Positions 1 through 6,601 of a stretch of DNA of 11,061 bases are shown here, in pieces (positions within the stretch are counted from its first letter, which is position 1; each line of letters opens with the position of its first letter). Source of the stretch: Actinomycetes bacterium (GTDB lineage Bacteria; Actinomycetota; Actinomycetes; Prado026); contig JALOLN010000059.1 of NCBI GenBank assembly GCA_025455945.1, positions 1 through 11,061 on the forward strand, written 5' to 3'. The notes under the pieces were generated by a model. The model did not search any database and was not told the origin of the DNA. It saw only the letters and a program-made list of their open reading frames with translations. Both the position numbers and the translations under genes were made by a program.

Positions 1-122
1 GCGCCGAACCCGGTGACGGCCGTGTGCACCGCCCGGTACAGCGCCAGGGCGTCCGGGTGGCCGGCGAAGAACTCCTCGGGCGTCCCCGGGTCGTCGCCCG
101 GGACCGGGTGGGGTTCCGTCAC
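1..122 (-). CDS. 5' part of a DUF5655-like hypothetical protein (cut by window edge)
   Basis: Only the first 40 codons lie in the window; the gene continues off the left edge. The reading starts at a GTG (122-120) and gives MTEPHPVPGDD, then PEEFFAGHPDALALYRAV. The segment with FFAGHP followed by LALYRAV resembles the start of small actinobacterial proteins annotated as DUF5655. This is recalled similarity from a short stretch, so the family call is tentative and no function is known. Another GTG lies directly upstream in frame (125-123) and a further one at 149-147, so the exact start is uncertain. No Shine-Dalgarno is visible. Codon use is the same GC-rich type as the neighbours. The gene diverges from the oxidoreductase at 198, leaving about 75 bp between them. 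Confidence 0.5.
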   Translation of the reverse strand, partial: MTEPHPVPGDDPGTPEEFFAGHPDALALYRAVHTAVTGFG

Positions 123-184
123 CACCGGCTCAGCATGGCAGCCACCCACGGACGGCGGTCGACGGCGGCGGCGCCCGGGAGTGG

Positions 185-197
185 CAGGATCGCAGGC
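185..197 (+). promoter_or_regulatory. Candidate -10 element for a leaderless mRNA of the crtD/crtO-like gene
   Basis: CAGGAT at 185-190 has the A2 and T6 of an actinobacterial -10 box and ends 7 bases before the GTG at 198. No Shine-Dalgarno lies at the right distance, so transcription starting at or near the GTG would explain translation. No convincing -35 was found. This is inferred from spacing and from similar arrangements at 5517, 8130 and 10164. Confidence 0.3.
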
Positions 198-1700
198 GTG
201 GCACGGGTCGTCGTGGTCGGGGCCGGGATGGGTGGGCTCGCGGTGGCCGCCCGGCTGAGCGCCCAGGGCCACGCCGTCACGGTGCTGGAGCAGGGCCCCA
301 CCCACGGCGGCAAGCTGGCCCGCTACGAGCGGGACGGATTCGTCTTCGACACCGGCCCGTCGCTGCTGACCCTGCCCGCGGTGTACCGCGACCTGTTCCT
401 CAAGACCGCCGTCCGGCGGGCCGGGGCCGCGCTGGAGGACAACGTCGACCTCGTCGCGCTCGACCCGGCGTTCGGCTACCGGTTCGCCGACGGGACCCGG
501 CTGGTCGTCCCCGGCGTGGGCCGGGGACGGGTCGAGGCGGCGATCGACGACGCCCTCGGGACGGGGACCGGCGCCCAATGGGCGGGCCTGCTGCGCCGGG
601 CCGGGGACATCTGGCGGGTCACCCGCCGGCCGTTCCTGGAGACCCCGCTCACCGGCCCGGGCGACCTGCTGCGCCACGCCGGCCGGCTGAGCGACGTCCG
701 CACGGTGGCACCGTTCACCTCCCTGCGCGGGCTGGGCGCCCGGTACCTGCACGACCCTCGGCTGCGCACCCTGCTCGACCGGTACGCGACGTACACCGGC
801 TCCGACCCGCGCCGGGCGCCCGCCGCGCTGGCCGTCGTCCCCTACGTCGAGCAGACGTTCGGCGCCTGGCACGTCGCCGGCGGGCTGGCCCGGCTGGCGG
901 ACGCGACCTACCAGCGCTGCCTCGACCGCGGGGTGGACGTGCGGTTCGCCTCCGACGTCGGCGCGGTGGTCCTGGACGGCGGACGCGCCACCGGGGTGCG
1001 CCTCACCGACGGGCAGGTGCTGCCTGCCGACGTCGTGGTCGCCAACGCCGACGCGACGCACCTGTACCGGGACCTGCTCCCGCCGGCGGCCGCCGCGAAG
1101 CCGCTGGCCCGGCTGCGCCGGACGACGCCCTCCCTCTCCGGCTTCGTCCTGCTGCTCGCCGTCCGCGGCCGGACCCCCGAGCTGGCCCACCACCACGTCG
1201 CGTTCCCCGCCGACTACGACGCCGAGTTCGACGCCATCTTCGGCCGGCACCCGCGCCCGGTCGACGACCCGACGGTGTACGTCTGCTCCCCCGACGACCC
1301 GTTGATGCGGCCCGACGCCGACCACGAGTCCTGGTTCGTGCTCGTCAACGCCCCGCGGCACGAGCCGGGCAGCGGCGTGGACTGGGACAGCCCCGGGCTG
1401 GCCGAGTCCTACGCCCGCCGGGTGCTCGACGTGCTCGCCGCCCGCGGGCTGGACGTCCGCGACCGCCTGGTGTGGCGGGAGACCCGCACGCCCGCCGACC
1501 TCGAGCGGGCCACCCGCGCCCCGGGCGGGTCGATCTACGGCACCTCCTCGAACGGCCCCCGGGCCGCGTTCCTGCGGCCGGCCAACGCCTCACCGGTACG
1601 GGGGCTGTTCCTCGTCGGGGGGTCCGCGCACCCCGGCGGCGGGCTGCCGCTCGTGGGCCTGTCCGCCGAGATCGTCGCCGGTCTGGTCGGCCCGGCCTGA
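198..1700 (+). CDS. CrtI-superfamily carotenoid desaturase/oxygenase, CrtD- or CrtO-like
   Basis: A 500-residue FAD-dependent oxidoreductase of the phytoene desaturase superfamily. The N-terminus carries the Rossmann dinucleotide-binding motif GAGMGG at residues 8-13, with the ribose-binding acid in VTVLEQ about 20 residues later and FDTGPSLLTLP after it. The C-terminal FAD-contact region reads LFLVGGSAHPGGGLPLVGLS, close to the GGS(T)HPGGG(L/I)PL pattern I associate with CrtD 3,4-desaturases and related carotenoid oxidases. The crtI at 6602 has TGSGTQPGVGVP there instead. It is therefore a paralogue, probably acting on an already desaturated carotene, but the reaction (extra desaturation, terminal oxidation or hydroxycarotenoid dehydrogenation) cannot be fixed from sequence. 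GTG at 198 was chosen because the Rossmann strand follows at once; the upstream in-frame ATG at 24 would run antisense through the neighbouring gene. It converges on the antiporter gene with a 30-bp gap. Confidence 0.82.
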   Translation: MARVVVVGAGMGGLAVAARLSAQGHAVTVLEQGPTHGGKLARYERDGFVFDTGPSLLTLPAVYRDLFLKTAVRRAGAALEDNVDLVALDPAFGYRFADGTRLVVPGVGRGRVEAAIDDALGTGTGAQWAGLLRRAGDIWRVTRRPFLETPLTGPGDLLRHAGRLSDVRTVAPFTSLRGLGARYLHDPRLRTLLDRYATYTGSDPRRAPAALAVVPYVEQTFGAWHVAGGLARLADATYQRCLDRGVDVRFASDVGAVVLDGGRATGVRLTDGQVLPADVVVANADATHLYRDLLPPAAAAKPLARLRRTTPSLSGFVLLLAVRGRTPELAHHHVAFPADYDAEFDAIFGRHPRPVDDPTVYVCSPDDPLMRPDADHESWFVLVNAPRHEPGSGVDWDSPGLAESYARRVLDVLAARGLDVRDRLVWRETRTPADLERATRAPGGSIYGTSSNGPRAAFLRPANASPVRGLFLVGGSAHPGGGLPLVGLSAEIVAGLVGPA

Positions 1701-1718
1701 CACCCCCGGCCTGACACC
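1691..1718 (+). repeat. Perfect 14-bp tandem duplication spanning the stop codon
   Basis: The unit CCCGGCCTGACACC occurs at 1691-1704 and again, adjacent and identical, at 1705-1718. The TGA of the oxidoreductase (1698-1700) lies in the first copy. The second copy adds sequence only to the 3' flank, so the protein is not changed. It looks like a simple slippage duplication. Confidence 0.85.
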
Positions 1719-1735
1719 GCGGCAGGTCGGTCAGG
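1710..1735. terminator. Weak candidate hairpin between convergent genes
   Basis: CCTGAC (1710-1715) pairs with GTCAGG (1730-1735) across a 14-base loop, in the 30-bp gap between two converging genes and reaching into the antiporter stop codon. The stem is short and there is no T-tract on either strand. It could be a modest bidirectional terminator or chance. Confidence 0.2.
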
Positions 1736-3230
1736 GCTCCTCGTCGCCCTCGTCCCCGAGCCAGCGGGCCAGCACGCCGCGCCGGTTCACCGCGCGCAGC
1801 CGGCGGACCGTGGCAGCCCGGGCCGGCGCCGTCGTCACGACCAGCAGCCGGTCGCCCTGGCGCAGCCGGGTCCCGCGGTCGGGCACCGTGGACTGCCCGC
1901 CGTGGACGACGAGCGTGACGACCGCACCCTCGGGCAGGCGCAGCTCGGGGACGTAGGCGCCGGCCAGCCGTGACCCGGGCGGCACCGGGACCTCCAGCAG
2001 CGCGGCGCCCAGCTCGTCCAACGGGGCGATCTCGACGTCGAGCTCCCCCGCCTCGGCGGGGGAGGCCACCCCGAGCCGGCGGGCCGCGAACGGCAGCGGC
2101 GGCGCCTGGATCGCGGTGAGCACCACCACCATGAGGAACGTCGCGTCGAACACCAGCGTCGCGTTCGGCAGCCCCTCGGACAGGGGGATCGTGGCCAGCA
2201 CGATCGGCACCGCCCCCCGCAGGCCCGCGAGCGACAGGAACGCCTGCTCCCGCCAGGGCACCCGGAACGGGGTGGCGCTGACGGCCACGGACAGGGGGCG
2301 GGCCACCAGCAGGAGCACACCGCCGGCGACGAGCGCCAGCGGGACGGCGTCCGGCAGCCGGGCGGGCGATGCGAGCAGCCCGAGCAGGACGAACAGCCCG
2401 ATCTGGGCGAGCCACGCCAGGCCCTCCGCGAAGCCGAGCACCGCCCGGCGGTGCGGCAGCCGGGCCGAGCCGAGCAGAACGGCCGCGATGTACGCGGCGA
2501 GGAACCCGCTGGCGTGCGCGACGACCGCCGTGGCGTAGGCCAGGACGATCAGCGCCAGCGCGGCCAGCGGGTAGAGCCCCACGGCGGGCAGGGCCAGCCG
2601 GGGCAGCAACCAGCGGCCCGCCTGGCCGACGGCCCAGCCGACCAGCGCCCCCAGCAGCAGCTCCCCGACGATGACGACCGCGACCCACCACCAGGGGTCC
2701 TGCCCCCAGGTGTCGGACGCGGCGAGCGTCACGAGCACGACGACCGGGGCGTCGTTGAGCCCGGACTCCGCCTCCAGCGTGGCCGACAGCCGCCCGCGCA
2801 GACGCAGCCGGCGCAGCACCGAGAACACCGCGGCGGCGTCGGTCGAGGAGACGACGGCCGCGAGCACCAGCGCCGTGCGCCAGTCCAGGTCGAGGACCAG
2901 CCGCACGGCCGCGCTGACGACGAGGACGCTCACGGCGATCCCCACGGTCGCGAGCACCGTCGCCAGCCTGGCCACCGGGCGCAGCGCCGACAGCCGGCCG
3001 GTCAGGCCGCCCTCGGCGAGGATGAGGACCAGCGCGAGCAGCCCGACGTCCCGGGTGAGGTCGGCATCGTCGAACCGCACCCCCAGCCCGGCCTCGCCGA
3101 TCACCAGCCCCAGCGCGAGGTAGAACAGCAGGCTGGGCAGGCCGAGCCGGAGCACGACGCGGACCGCGAGGATCCCGACGAGCAGGACCGTGCAGCCGGC
3201 GAGCAGCGCCAGGTCGAGGTCGGCGGTCAT
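1731..3230 (-). CDS. CPA1-family cation/proton antiporter with C-terminal RCK_C (TrkA-C) domain
   Basis: A 499-residue membrane protein resembling NhaP2/CvrA-type K+ or Na+/H+ antiporters, which exchange cytoplasmic cation for external H+. Hydrophobic helices run from residue 5 to about 385. Within them are SSTDAAAV (D131) and ESGLNDAP (N159, D160), the transport-site motifs of the CPA1 family, and LRGAVPI with the conserved arginine R338. After a short linker, residues about 398-480 form an RCK_C-like regulatory domain (VPEL, LPEGAVVTLVV, RLRQGDRLLVV), suggesting gating by nucleotide or small ligand. The tail is acidic (GDEGDEEP). ATG at 3230 overlaps the TGA of the upstream gene (TGATG), implying translational coupling. 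The antiporter is the last gene of the metF operon. Which ion is transported cannot be told from sequence. Confidence 0.9.
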   Translation of the reverse strand: MTADLDLALLAGCTVLLVGILAVRVVLRLGLPSLLFYLALGLVIGEAGLGVRFDDADLTRDVGLLALVLILAEGGLTGRLSALRPVARLATVLATVGIAVSVLVVSAAVRLVLDLDWRTALVLAAVVSSTDAAAVFSVLRRLRLRGRLSATLEAESGLNDAPVVVLVTLAASDTWGQDPWWWVAVVIVGELLLGALVGWAVGQAGRWLLPRLALPAVGLYPLAALALIVLAYATAVVAHASGFLAAYIAAVLLGSARLPHRRAVLGFAEGLAWLAQIGLFVLLGLLASPARLPDAVPLALVAGGVLLLVARPLSVAVSATPFRVPWREQAFLSLAGLRGAVPIVLATIPLSEGLPNATLVFDATFLMVVVLTAIQAPPLPFAARRLGVASPAEAGELDVEIAPLDELGAALLEVPVPPGSRLAGAYVPELRLPEGAVVTLVVHGGQSTVPDRGTRLRQGDRLLVVTTAPARAATVRRLRAVNRRGVLARWLGDEGDEEP

Positions 3231-3913
3231 CAGCGCAGCCGGCGCCGGACGACGACGAGCAGCTGGGTGATCCCGACGACCGAGACCGCCAGCCAGGCCA
3301 CCGCGCCGGCCCGCGCCCACTCCTCGGCGGCCGCCGGGTAGGACGCGGCGGCGAGCAGGAAGGCCGTCGTGATCACCACCCTGGTCGGCCGCTCCGCCAC
3401 GGTGACCACCCCCACGTCGGGCAGCCCGCCGGCCGCGGCCCGGGCCCGGGTGTACTCGTGCAGCAGCGTCACCGCGCCCGCCGCGACGCACACCCCGGCC
3501 GGGGCCCCGGCCAGCCACAGCGCCAGCAGGTACAGCAGGTCGGCCACCCGGTCGACGAGGGAGTCCAGCACGAAGCCGAACCGGGTCGCCCGGTCGGTGA
3601 GCAGCGCCACCGCGCCGTCCAGGCCGTCGAGCAGGCCGGAGAGGACGACGACGAGGGCGGCCACGGCGAACCACGGCCCCCCGAGGGCGGCCAGCCAGGC
3701 GACCAGCCCCGCGGCGACCAGCCCCCCGAGCGTGACGGCGTCGGGAACGACCCCGGCGCGGGCGAGCGGTCGGGCCAGGGCGTAGACGAGCCGCAGCCAG
3801 CCGCCGACCAGCCGGGAGCGGGCCGGGTCGACGTCGCCGTGCAGCCGGGACCAGCGCTCGAGGTACTCGTCCCGGGACGCGACCGGCCGGCGGCTCAGAC
3901 CAGCTCCCAGCAC
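3230..3913 (-). CDS. CDP-alcohol phosphatidyltransferase family protein (variant motif)
   Basis: A 227-residue integral membrane enzyme of the family that moves a phosphatidyl or phospho-alcohol group from a CDP-linked donor to an alcohol. The family signature D-x2-D-G-x2-A-R-x8-G-x3-D-x3-D is present with all four metal-binding aspartates (D96, D99, D117, D121), G100, A103 and G113. The arginine after A103, however, is L104. Several hydrophobic helices surround the motif (about 62-93, 122-150, 175-195, 203-223). A hydrophilic N-terminal stretch of about 35 residues precedes the first helix. The start is GTG at 3913, which overlaps the end of the SIMPL gene by 19 bp; no other usable start lies before the conserved region. 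The stop shares a base with the antiporter ATG. Substrate unknown: PgsA-, PIP-synthase- or other roles are all possible. Confidence 0.85.
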   Translation of the reverse strand: MLGAGLSRRPVASRDEYLERWSRLHGDVDPARSRLVGGWLRLVYALARPLARAGVVPDAVTLGGLVAAGLVAWLAALGGPWFAVAALVVVLSGLLDGLDGAVALLTDRATRFGFVLDSLVDRVADLLYLLALWLAGAPAGVCVAAGAVTLLHEYTRARAAAGGLPDVGVVTVAERPTRVVITTAFLLAAASYPAAAEEWARAGAVAWLAVSVVGITQLLVVVRRRLR

Positions 3914-4518
3914 ACCGTGACCGCCGCGGTCACCGCCTGGACGCCAGCCTCCACCGGCACGGCAGCCTCGGCCATCAGCCGCAGGTCACGCGGCATGGGC
4001 GCAGGGCCCGGGCGGCCGCCCTCGTCGATCGCCAGCACCGGGCCCAGGGCCCGGCCGGCGAGCCCGGCGTACTGCTGCGCCTTGTCCCGGGCGTCGGCGA
4101 AGGCCGCCTCCCGGGCCGCGGCGGCGAGCGCCTCGGGGTCGGAGTGCTCGAAGCGGGTGCCCTGCAGCCGTGCCTCGTCCCCGCCCGCGGCCACGAGGTC
4201 GGCGAGCAGGTGCCCCGCGCGCGGGATGTCGCGCAGCCGCACGGTGAGCCCCAGGAACGCCCGGTAGCCGTTCAGCCGGCCCTCCCGGTCGTAGGCGGGC
4301 GACAGCGAGGTGCCGGTGGACGAGACGTCCACCCGCTCGACGCCGCCGACGAGCGCGGCGTCGCGCATCCGCGTCAGGGCCGCCGACGTTGCCGTCAGGG
4401 CGGACGCCGCGTGCTGCGCGGTCGCCTCCGCGGCCAGCTCGATGACGACGACGTCCGGCGGCGCGGCCGCGCTGCCGGTCCCCGTCACGCGGATGCTCGA
4501 GACGTCGTCGCAGCCCAT
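3895..4518 (-). CDS. SIMPL (DUF541/YggE-like) domain protein, apparently cytoplasmic
   Basis: A 207-residue protein matching the SIMPL/DUF541 family over its full length. It has IRVTGTGSAAAPPDVVVIEL at the N-terminus, then TGTSLSPAYDREGRLNGYRA, a YRAF-LTVRLRDI strand, and SDPEALAAAAREAAFADARD near the middle. The end is VPVEAGVQAVTAAVTVCWEL. SIMPL proteins have loosely defined roles; E. coli YggE is linked to oxidative stress. Many members carry a signal peptide, but here the domain begins at about residue 8 with no hydrophobic leader. The in-frame codon five triplets upstream of the ATG is the metF stop, so no longer N-terminus is possible. It starts 12 bp after metF and overlaps the next gene by 19 bp, so it is clearly in that operon. 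Function unknown. Confidence 0.85.
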   Translation of the reverse strand: MGCDDVSSIRVTGTGSAAAPPDVVVIELAAEATAQHAASALTATSAALTRMRDAALVGGVERVDVSSTGTSLSPAYDREGRLNGYRAFLGLTVRLRDIPRAGHLLADLVAAGGDEARLQGTRFEHSDPEALAAAAREAAFADARDKAQQYAGLAGRALGPVLAIDEGGRPGPAPMPRDLRLMAEAAVPVEAGVQAVTAAVTVCWELV

Positions 4519-4530
4519 GCGGCCAGTGTG

Positions 4531-5457
4531 TCAGGGCCGTGGGTCGGGCCCGGACAGGCCGAGCGCGTGGGCGATCTCCCGCGTCGCCGTCGACCGGTTG
4601 AGCGTGTAGAAGTGCAGGCCCGGCGCGCCGCCGCCGAGCAGCTGCTCGGCGAGGTCGCAGGCCACCTCGACGCCGATCGCCCGCACCGCGGTGGGGTCGT
4701 CCTGCACCGCGCGCAGCCGAGTGGCGAGGTCGGGCGGGAACGCCGTCCCGGACAGCTGCGCGAAGCGCTCGATCTGCCGGACGTTGGTCACCGGCATCAG
4801 CCCCGGGATGATCGGGACCGTGCAGCCGTGCCGGGCGGCCCGCTCGACCAGGGCGAAGTAGTCCTCGGCGCGGAAGAAGAACTGGGTGATCGCGAAGTCC
4901 GCCCCGGCGGCCACCTTCTCCGCCAGGTGGCGGGCATCGGCCTCGAGGTCGGGCGACTCCGGGTGGCCCTCGGGGAACGCCGCGACGCCGACGCAGAAGT
5001 CGCCGAGCCCGCGGACGAGCCGAACGAGGTCCGCTGCGTGGTCCAGCCCGCCGGGGTGCCCGCTCCAGGGGGTCCCGAGCCCCCCGGGCGGGTCCCCCCG
5101 CAGCGCCAGGATGTTGCGGACGCCGGCGTCGGCGTACGCCCCCACGACCCGGCGCAGCTCGGCGACGGCCGCACCGACGCAGGTGAGGTGCGCCAGCGGC
5201 GTGAGCGTGGTCTCGGTGGCGATCCGGCCGGTGACGCGGACCGTGCGGTCCCGGGTCGAGCCGCCCGCGCCGTAGGTCACCGAGACGAAGCTGGGCGCGA
5301 GCGGCTCCAGCTGCCGGATGGCCTGCCAGAGGTGCCGCTCCCCCTCGTCGGTGGCCGGGGGGAAGAACTCGAACGACACGCTGCACCCCCCGCGGGACAG
5401 CAGGTCGCGGACGGTCGGCACGGCGCCGGGCATGGTCGAGGCGACACCGCGGGACAT
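4531..5457 (-). CDS. metF: 5,10-methylenetetrahydrofolate reductase
   Basis: A 308-residue FAD-dependent TIM-barrel enzyme that reduces 5,10-methylene-THF to 5-methyl-THF, the methyl donor for methionine synthesis. The conserved residues are all visible: SFEFFPP with E30 (E. coli Glu28), VTYGAGGSTRDRT (61-72), LRGDPP with D122 (E. coli Asp120, near FAD), AAFPEGHPES (159-168), TQFFF with Q192 (E. coli Gln183), IIPGLMPV (216-223) and LHFYTLN near the C-terminus. Length is normal for bacterial MetF. The ATG at 5457 was chosen because CACAAT ends 6 bases upstream and because upstream codons extend into the divergent promoter region; ATG 5487 is an alternative. It leads a leftward operon with the SIMPL, CDP-alcohol transferase and antiporter genes, and diverges from the prenyl synthase. 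Confidence 0.95.
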   Translation of the reverse strand: MSRGVASTMPGAVPTVRDLLSRGGCSVSFEFFPPATDEGERHLWQAIRQLEPLAPSFVSVTYGAGGSTRDRTVRVTGRIATETTLTPLAHLTCVGAAVAELRRVVGAYADAGVRNILALRGDPPGGLGTPWSGHPGGLDHAADLVRLVRGLGDFCVGVAAFPEGHPESPDLEADARHLAEKVAAGADFAITQFFFRAEDYFALVERAARHGCTVPIIPGLMPVTNVRQIERFAQLSGTAFPPDLATRLRAVQDDPTAVRAIGVEVACDLAEQLLGGGAPGLHFYTLNRSTATREIAHALGLSGPDPRP

Positions 5458-5469
5458 GGCCCCATTGTG
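5458..5469 (-). promoter_or_regulatory. Candidate -10 element for the metF operon
   Basis: On the minus strand CACAAT (5469-5464) ends 6 bases before the metF ATG, with no Shine-Dalgarno between them. The spacing fits a leaderless transcript. No clear -35 is seen. It lies in the 71-bp divergent region shared with the prenyl synthase promoter. Confidence 0.35.
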
Positions 5470-5516
5470 CCGGGGCCGCGGGACCACCCCGACCTGCAGG
5501 CGGGCCCGTCCGCCCG

Positions 5517-5528
5517 TAGGCTCGGCCC
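5517..5528 (+). promoter_or_regulatory. Candidate -10 element (TAGGCT) for the prenyl synthase-crtI transcript
   Basis: TAGGCT at 5517-5522 fits TAnnnT and ends 6 bases before the GTG at 5529. No ribosome-binding site fits in the gap, so a leaderless mRNA is the simplest reading. No recognisable -35 hexamer at 16-19 bp spacing. Confidence 0.45.
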
Positions 5529-6596
5529 GTGAGCCGGTCGCCGCTGGACGCCGCGGACCTGCGCCAGCGGGTACAGCAGCAGCTCGACGCGTTCCTCGCC
5601 GTGCAGGGCCCCCGCCTGGACGCCGTCAGCGCCGACCTCGCCCCGCTCGTCGACGCCGTGGTGGCGCTGCTCTCCGGCGGCAAGCGGCTGCGCCCGGCGT
5701 TTTGCTACTGGGGCTGGCGCGGTGCCGGCGGCGACGACGGCGAGGGGATCCTGCGCGCGGCCACGGCGCTGGAGCTGCTGCAGGCCTGCGCGCTCATCCA
5801 CGACGACGTCATGGACGGCTCGGACACCCGGCGCGGCCAGCCCGCCGCCCACCGCCGGTTCGAGACGCTGCACCGCGACAGCAGTTGGGCCGGGTCGGCG
5901 GAGGCGTTCGGCGTCGGGGCGGCCATCCTCGTCGGGGACCTGTGCCTGTCGTGGTGCGACCAGCTGCTCTTCGAGTCCGGCCTCCCTGGCGAGGCGCTGC
6001 TGCGGGCCAAGCCGGTGCTCGACGAGATGCGCAGCGAGCTCATGGCGGGCCAGTACCTCGACCTGCTCGAGCAGGCCGTCGGCGGCGGCTCGGTCGAACG
6101 GGCGCGGCACGTCATCCGGTTCAAGAGCGCCAAGTACACGATCGAGCGGCCGCTGCACCTCGGCGCCGCCCTCGCCGGCGCCGGCCCGGACCTACTGGCA
6201 ACGTACTCGGCGTTCGGGCTGCCGCTCGGCGAGGCCTTCCAGCTGCGCGACGACGTCCTCGGGGTGTTCGGCGACCCCGAGCGGACCGGGAAGCCGGCCG
6301 GCGACGACCTGCGCGAGGGCAAGCGCACGGTGCTGGTGACCGTGGCCGCGGAGCGGGCCAGCGCCGCGCAGGCCACAGTGCTGCTCCGCCACCTCGGCGA
6401 CCCGGCGCTGGACCGGGCGGGGGTCGACCTCCTCCGCGCGGTCATCGTCGACACCGGCGCGCTGGCCCACGTCGAGGCGCTCATCACCGAGCAGACCGCG
6501 CGGGCCCTGGCCGCGCTGGAGTCCGGGCAGGTCGCCGAGCCGGCCCGCGCGGTGCTGGCCGAGCTCGTCGTGGCGGCCACCGAGCGGCAGGGGTGA
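5529..6596 (+). CDS. crtE: Polyprenyl (probably geranylgeranyl) diphosphate synthase, IdsA/CrtE type
   Basis: A 355-residue trans-isoprenyl diphosphate synthase that condenses IPP with allylic diphosphates. GKRLRP (51-56), the first aspartate-rich motif DDVMD (92-96) followed by GSDTRRG, FKSAKYTIERPL (198-209) and the second motif DDVLGVFGD (241-249, preceded by QLR) are all intact, as is GKPAGDDLREGKRT (254-267). Residues just before DDVMD (CALIH) include no bulky aromatics, which fits a C20 or longer product rather than FPP. The position directly before crtI supports GGPP supply for carotenoids, but the neighbouring metF and mannosyltransferase match the idsA locus of mycobacteria and corynebacteria, so idsA is an equally valid name. 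The enzyme may also feed polyprenyl phosphate synthesis. The start is GTG 5529, directly after a -10-like box. Its stop lies 5 bp before crtI. Confidence 0.93.
   Translation: MSRSPLDAADLRQRVQQQLDAFLAVQGPRLDAVSADLAPLVDAVVALLSGGKRLRPAFCYWGWRGAGGDDGEGILRAATALELLQACALIHDDVMDGSDTRRGQPAAHRRFETLHRDSSWAGSAEAFGVGAAILVGDLCLSWCDQLLFESGLPGEALLRAKPVLDEMRSELMAGQYLDLLEQAVGGGSVERARHVIRFKSAKYTIERPLHLGAALAGAGPDLLATYSAFGLPLGEAFQLRDDVLGVFGDPERTGKPAGDDLREGKRTVLVTVAAERASAAQATVLLRHLGDPALDRAGVDLLRAVIVDTGALAHVEALITEQTARALAALESGQVAEPARAVLAELVVAATERQG
6589..6596 (+). promoter_or_regulatory. Shine-Dalgarno of crtI overlapping the upstream stop codon
   Basis: AGGGGTGA matches the anti-SD-complementary GGAGGTGA at 6 of 8 positions. 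It lies 5 bases before the crtI ATG and includes the TGA of the prenyl synthase. This supports ATG 6602 as the start and suggests translational coupling in a shared transcript. Confidence 0.6.
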
Positions 6597-6601
6597 GGAC
6601 G

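Noticed and set aside
24..197. Upstream ATG at 24 as the start of the CrtI-like oxidoreductase
   Set aside because: The 58 extra residues have no hydrophobic or targeting character, overlap a divergent gene, and precede a Rossmann fold that normally starts at the N-terminus.
2451..3341. Long rightward open frame over the antiporter gene
   Set aside because: It is antisense to a protein with clear CPA1 motifs, and its translation is low-complexity Q/R/P/G/H repeats, as expected from a high-GC third-position shadow.
5499..5514. Small hairpin GGCGG/CCGCC before the prenyl synthase -10
   Set aside because: A 5-bp GC stem is expected by chance in DNA of this composition; not listed as an operator.
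3986..5683. Leftward frame of 565 codons covering metF and SIMPL in another frame
   Set aside because: Arginine- and proline-rich noise; the real genes in this strand use a different frame and contain catalytic motifs.
5318..6600. Very long rightward frame that reads into crtI from 5318
   Set aside because: The part before 6602 is in a different frame from the prenyl synthase and is arginine/alanine rich; crtI starts at 6602 with its own Shine-Dalgarno.
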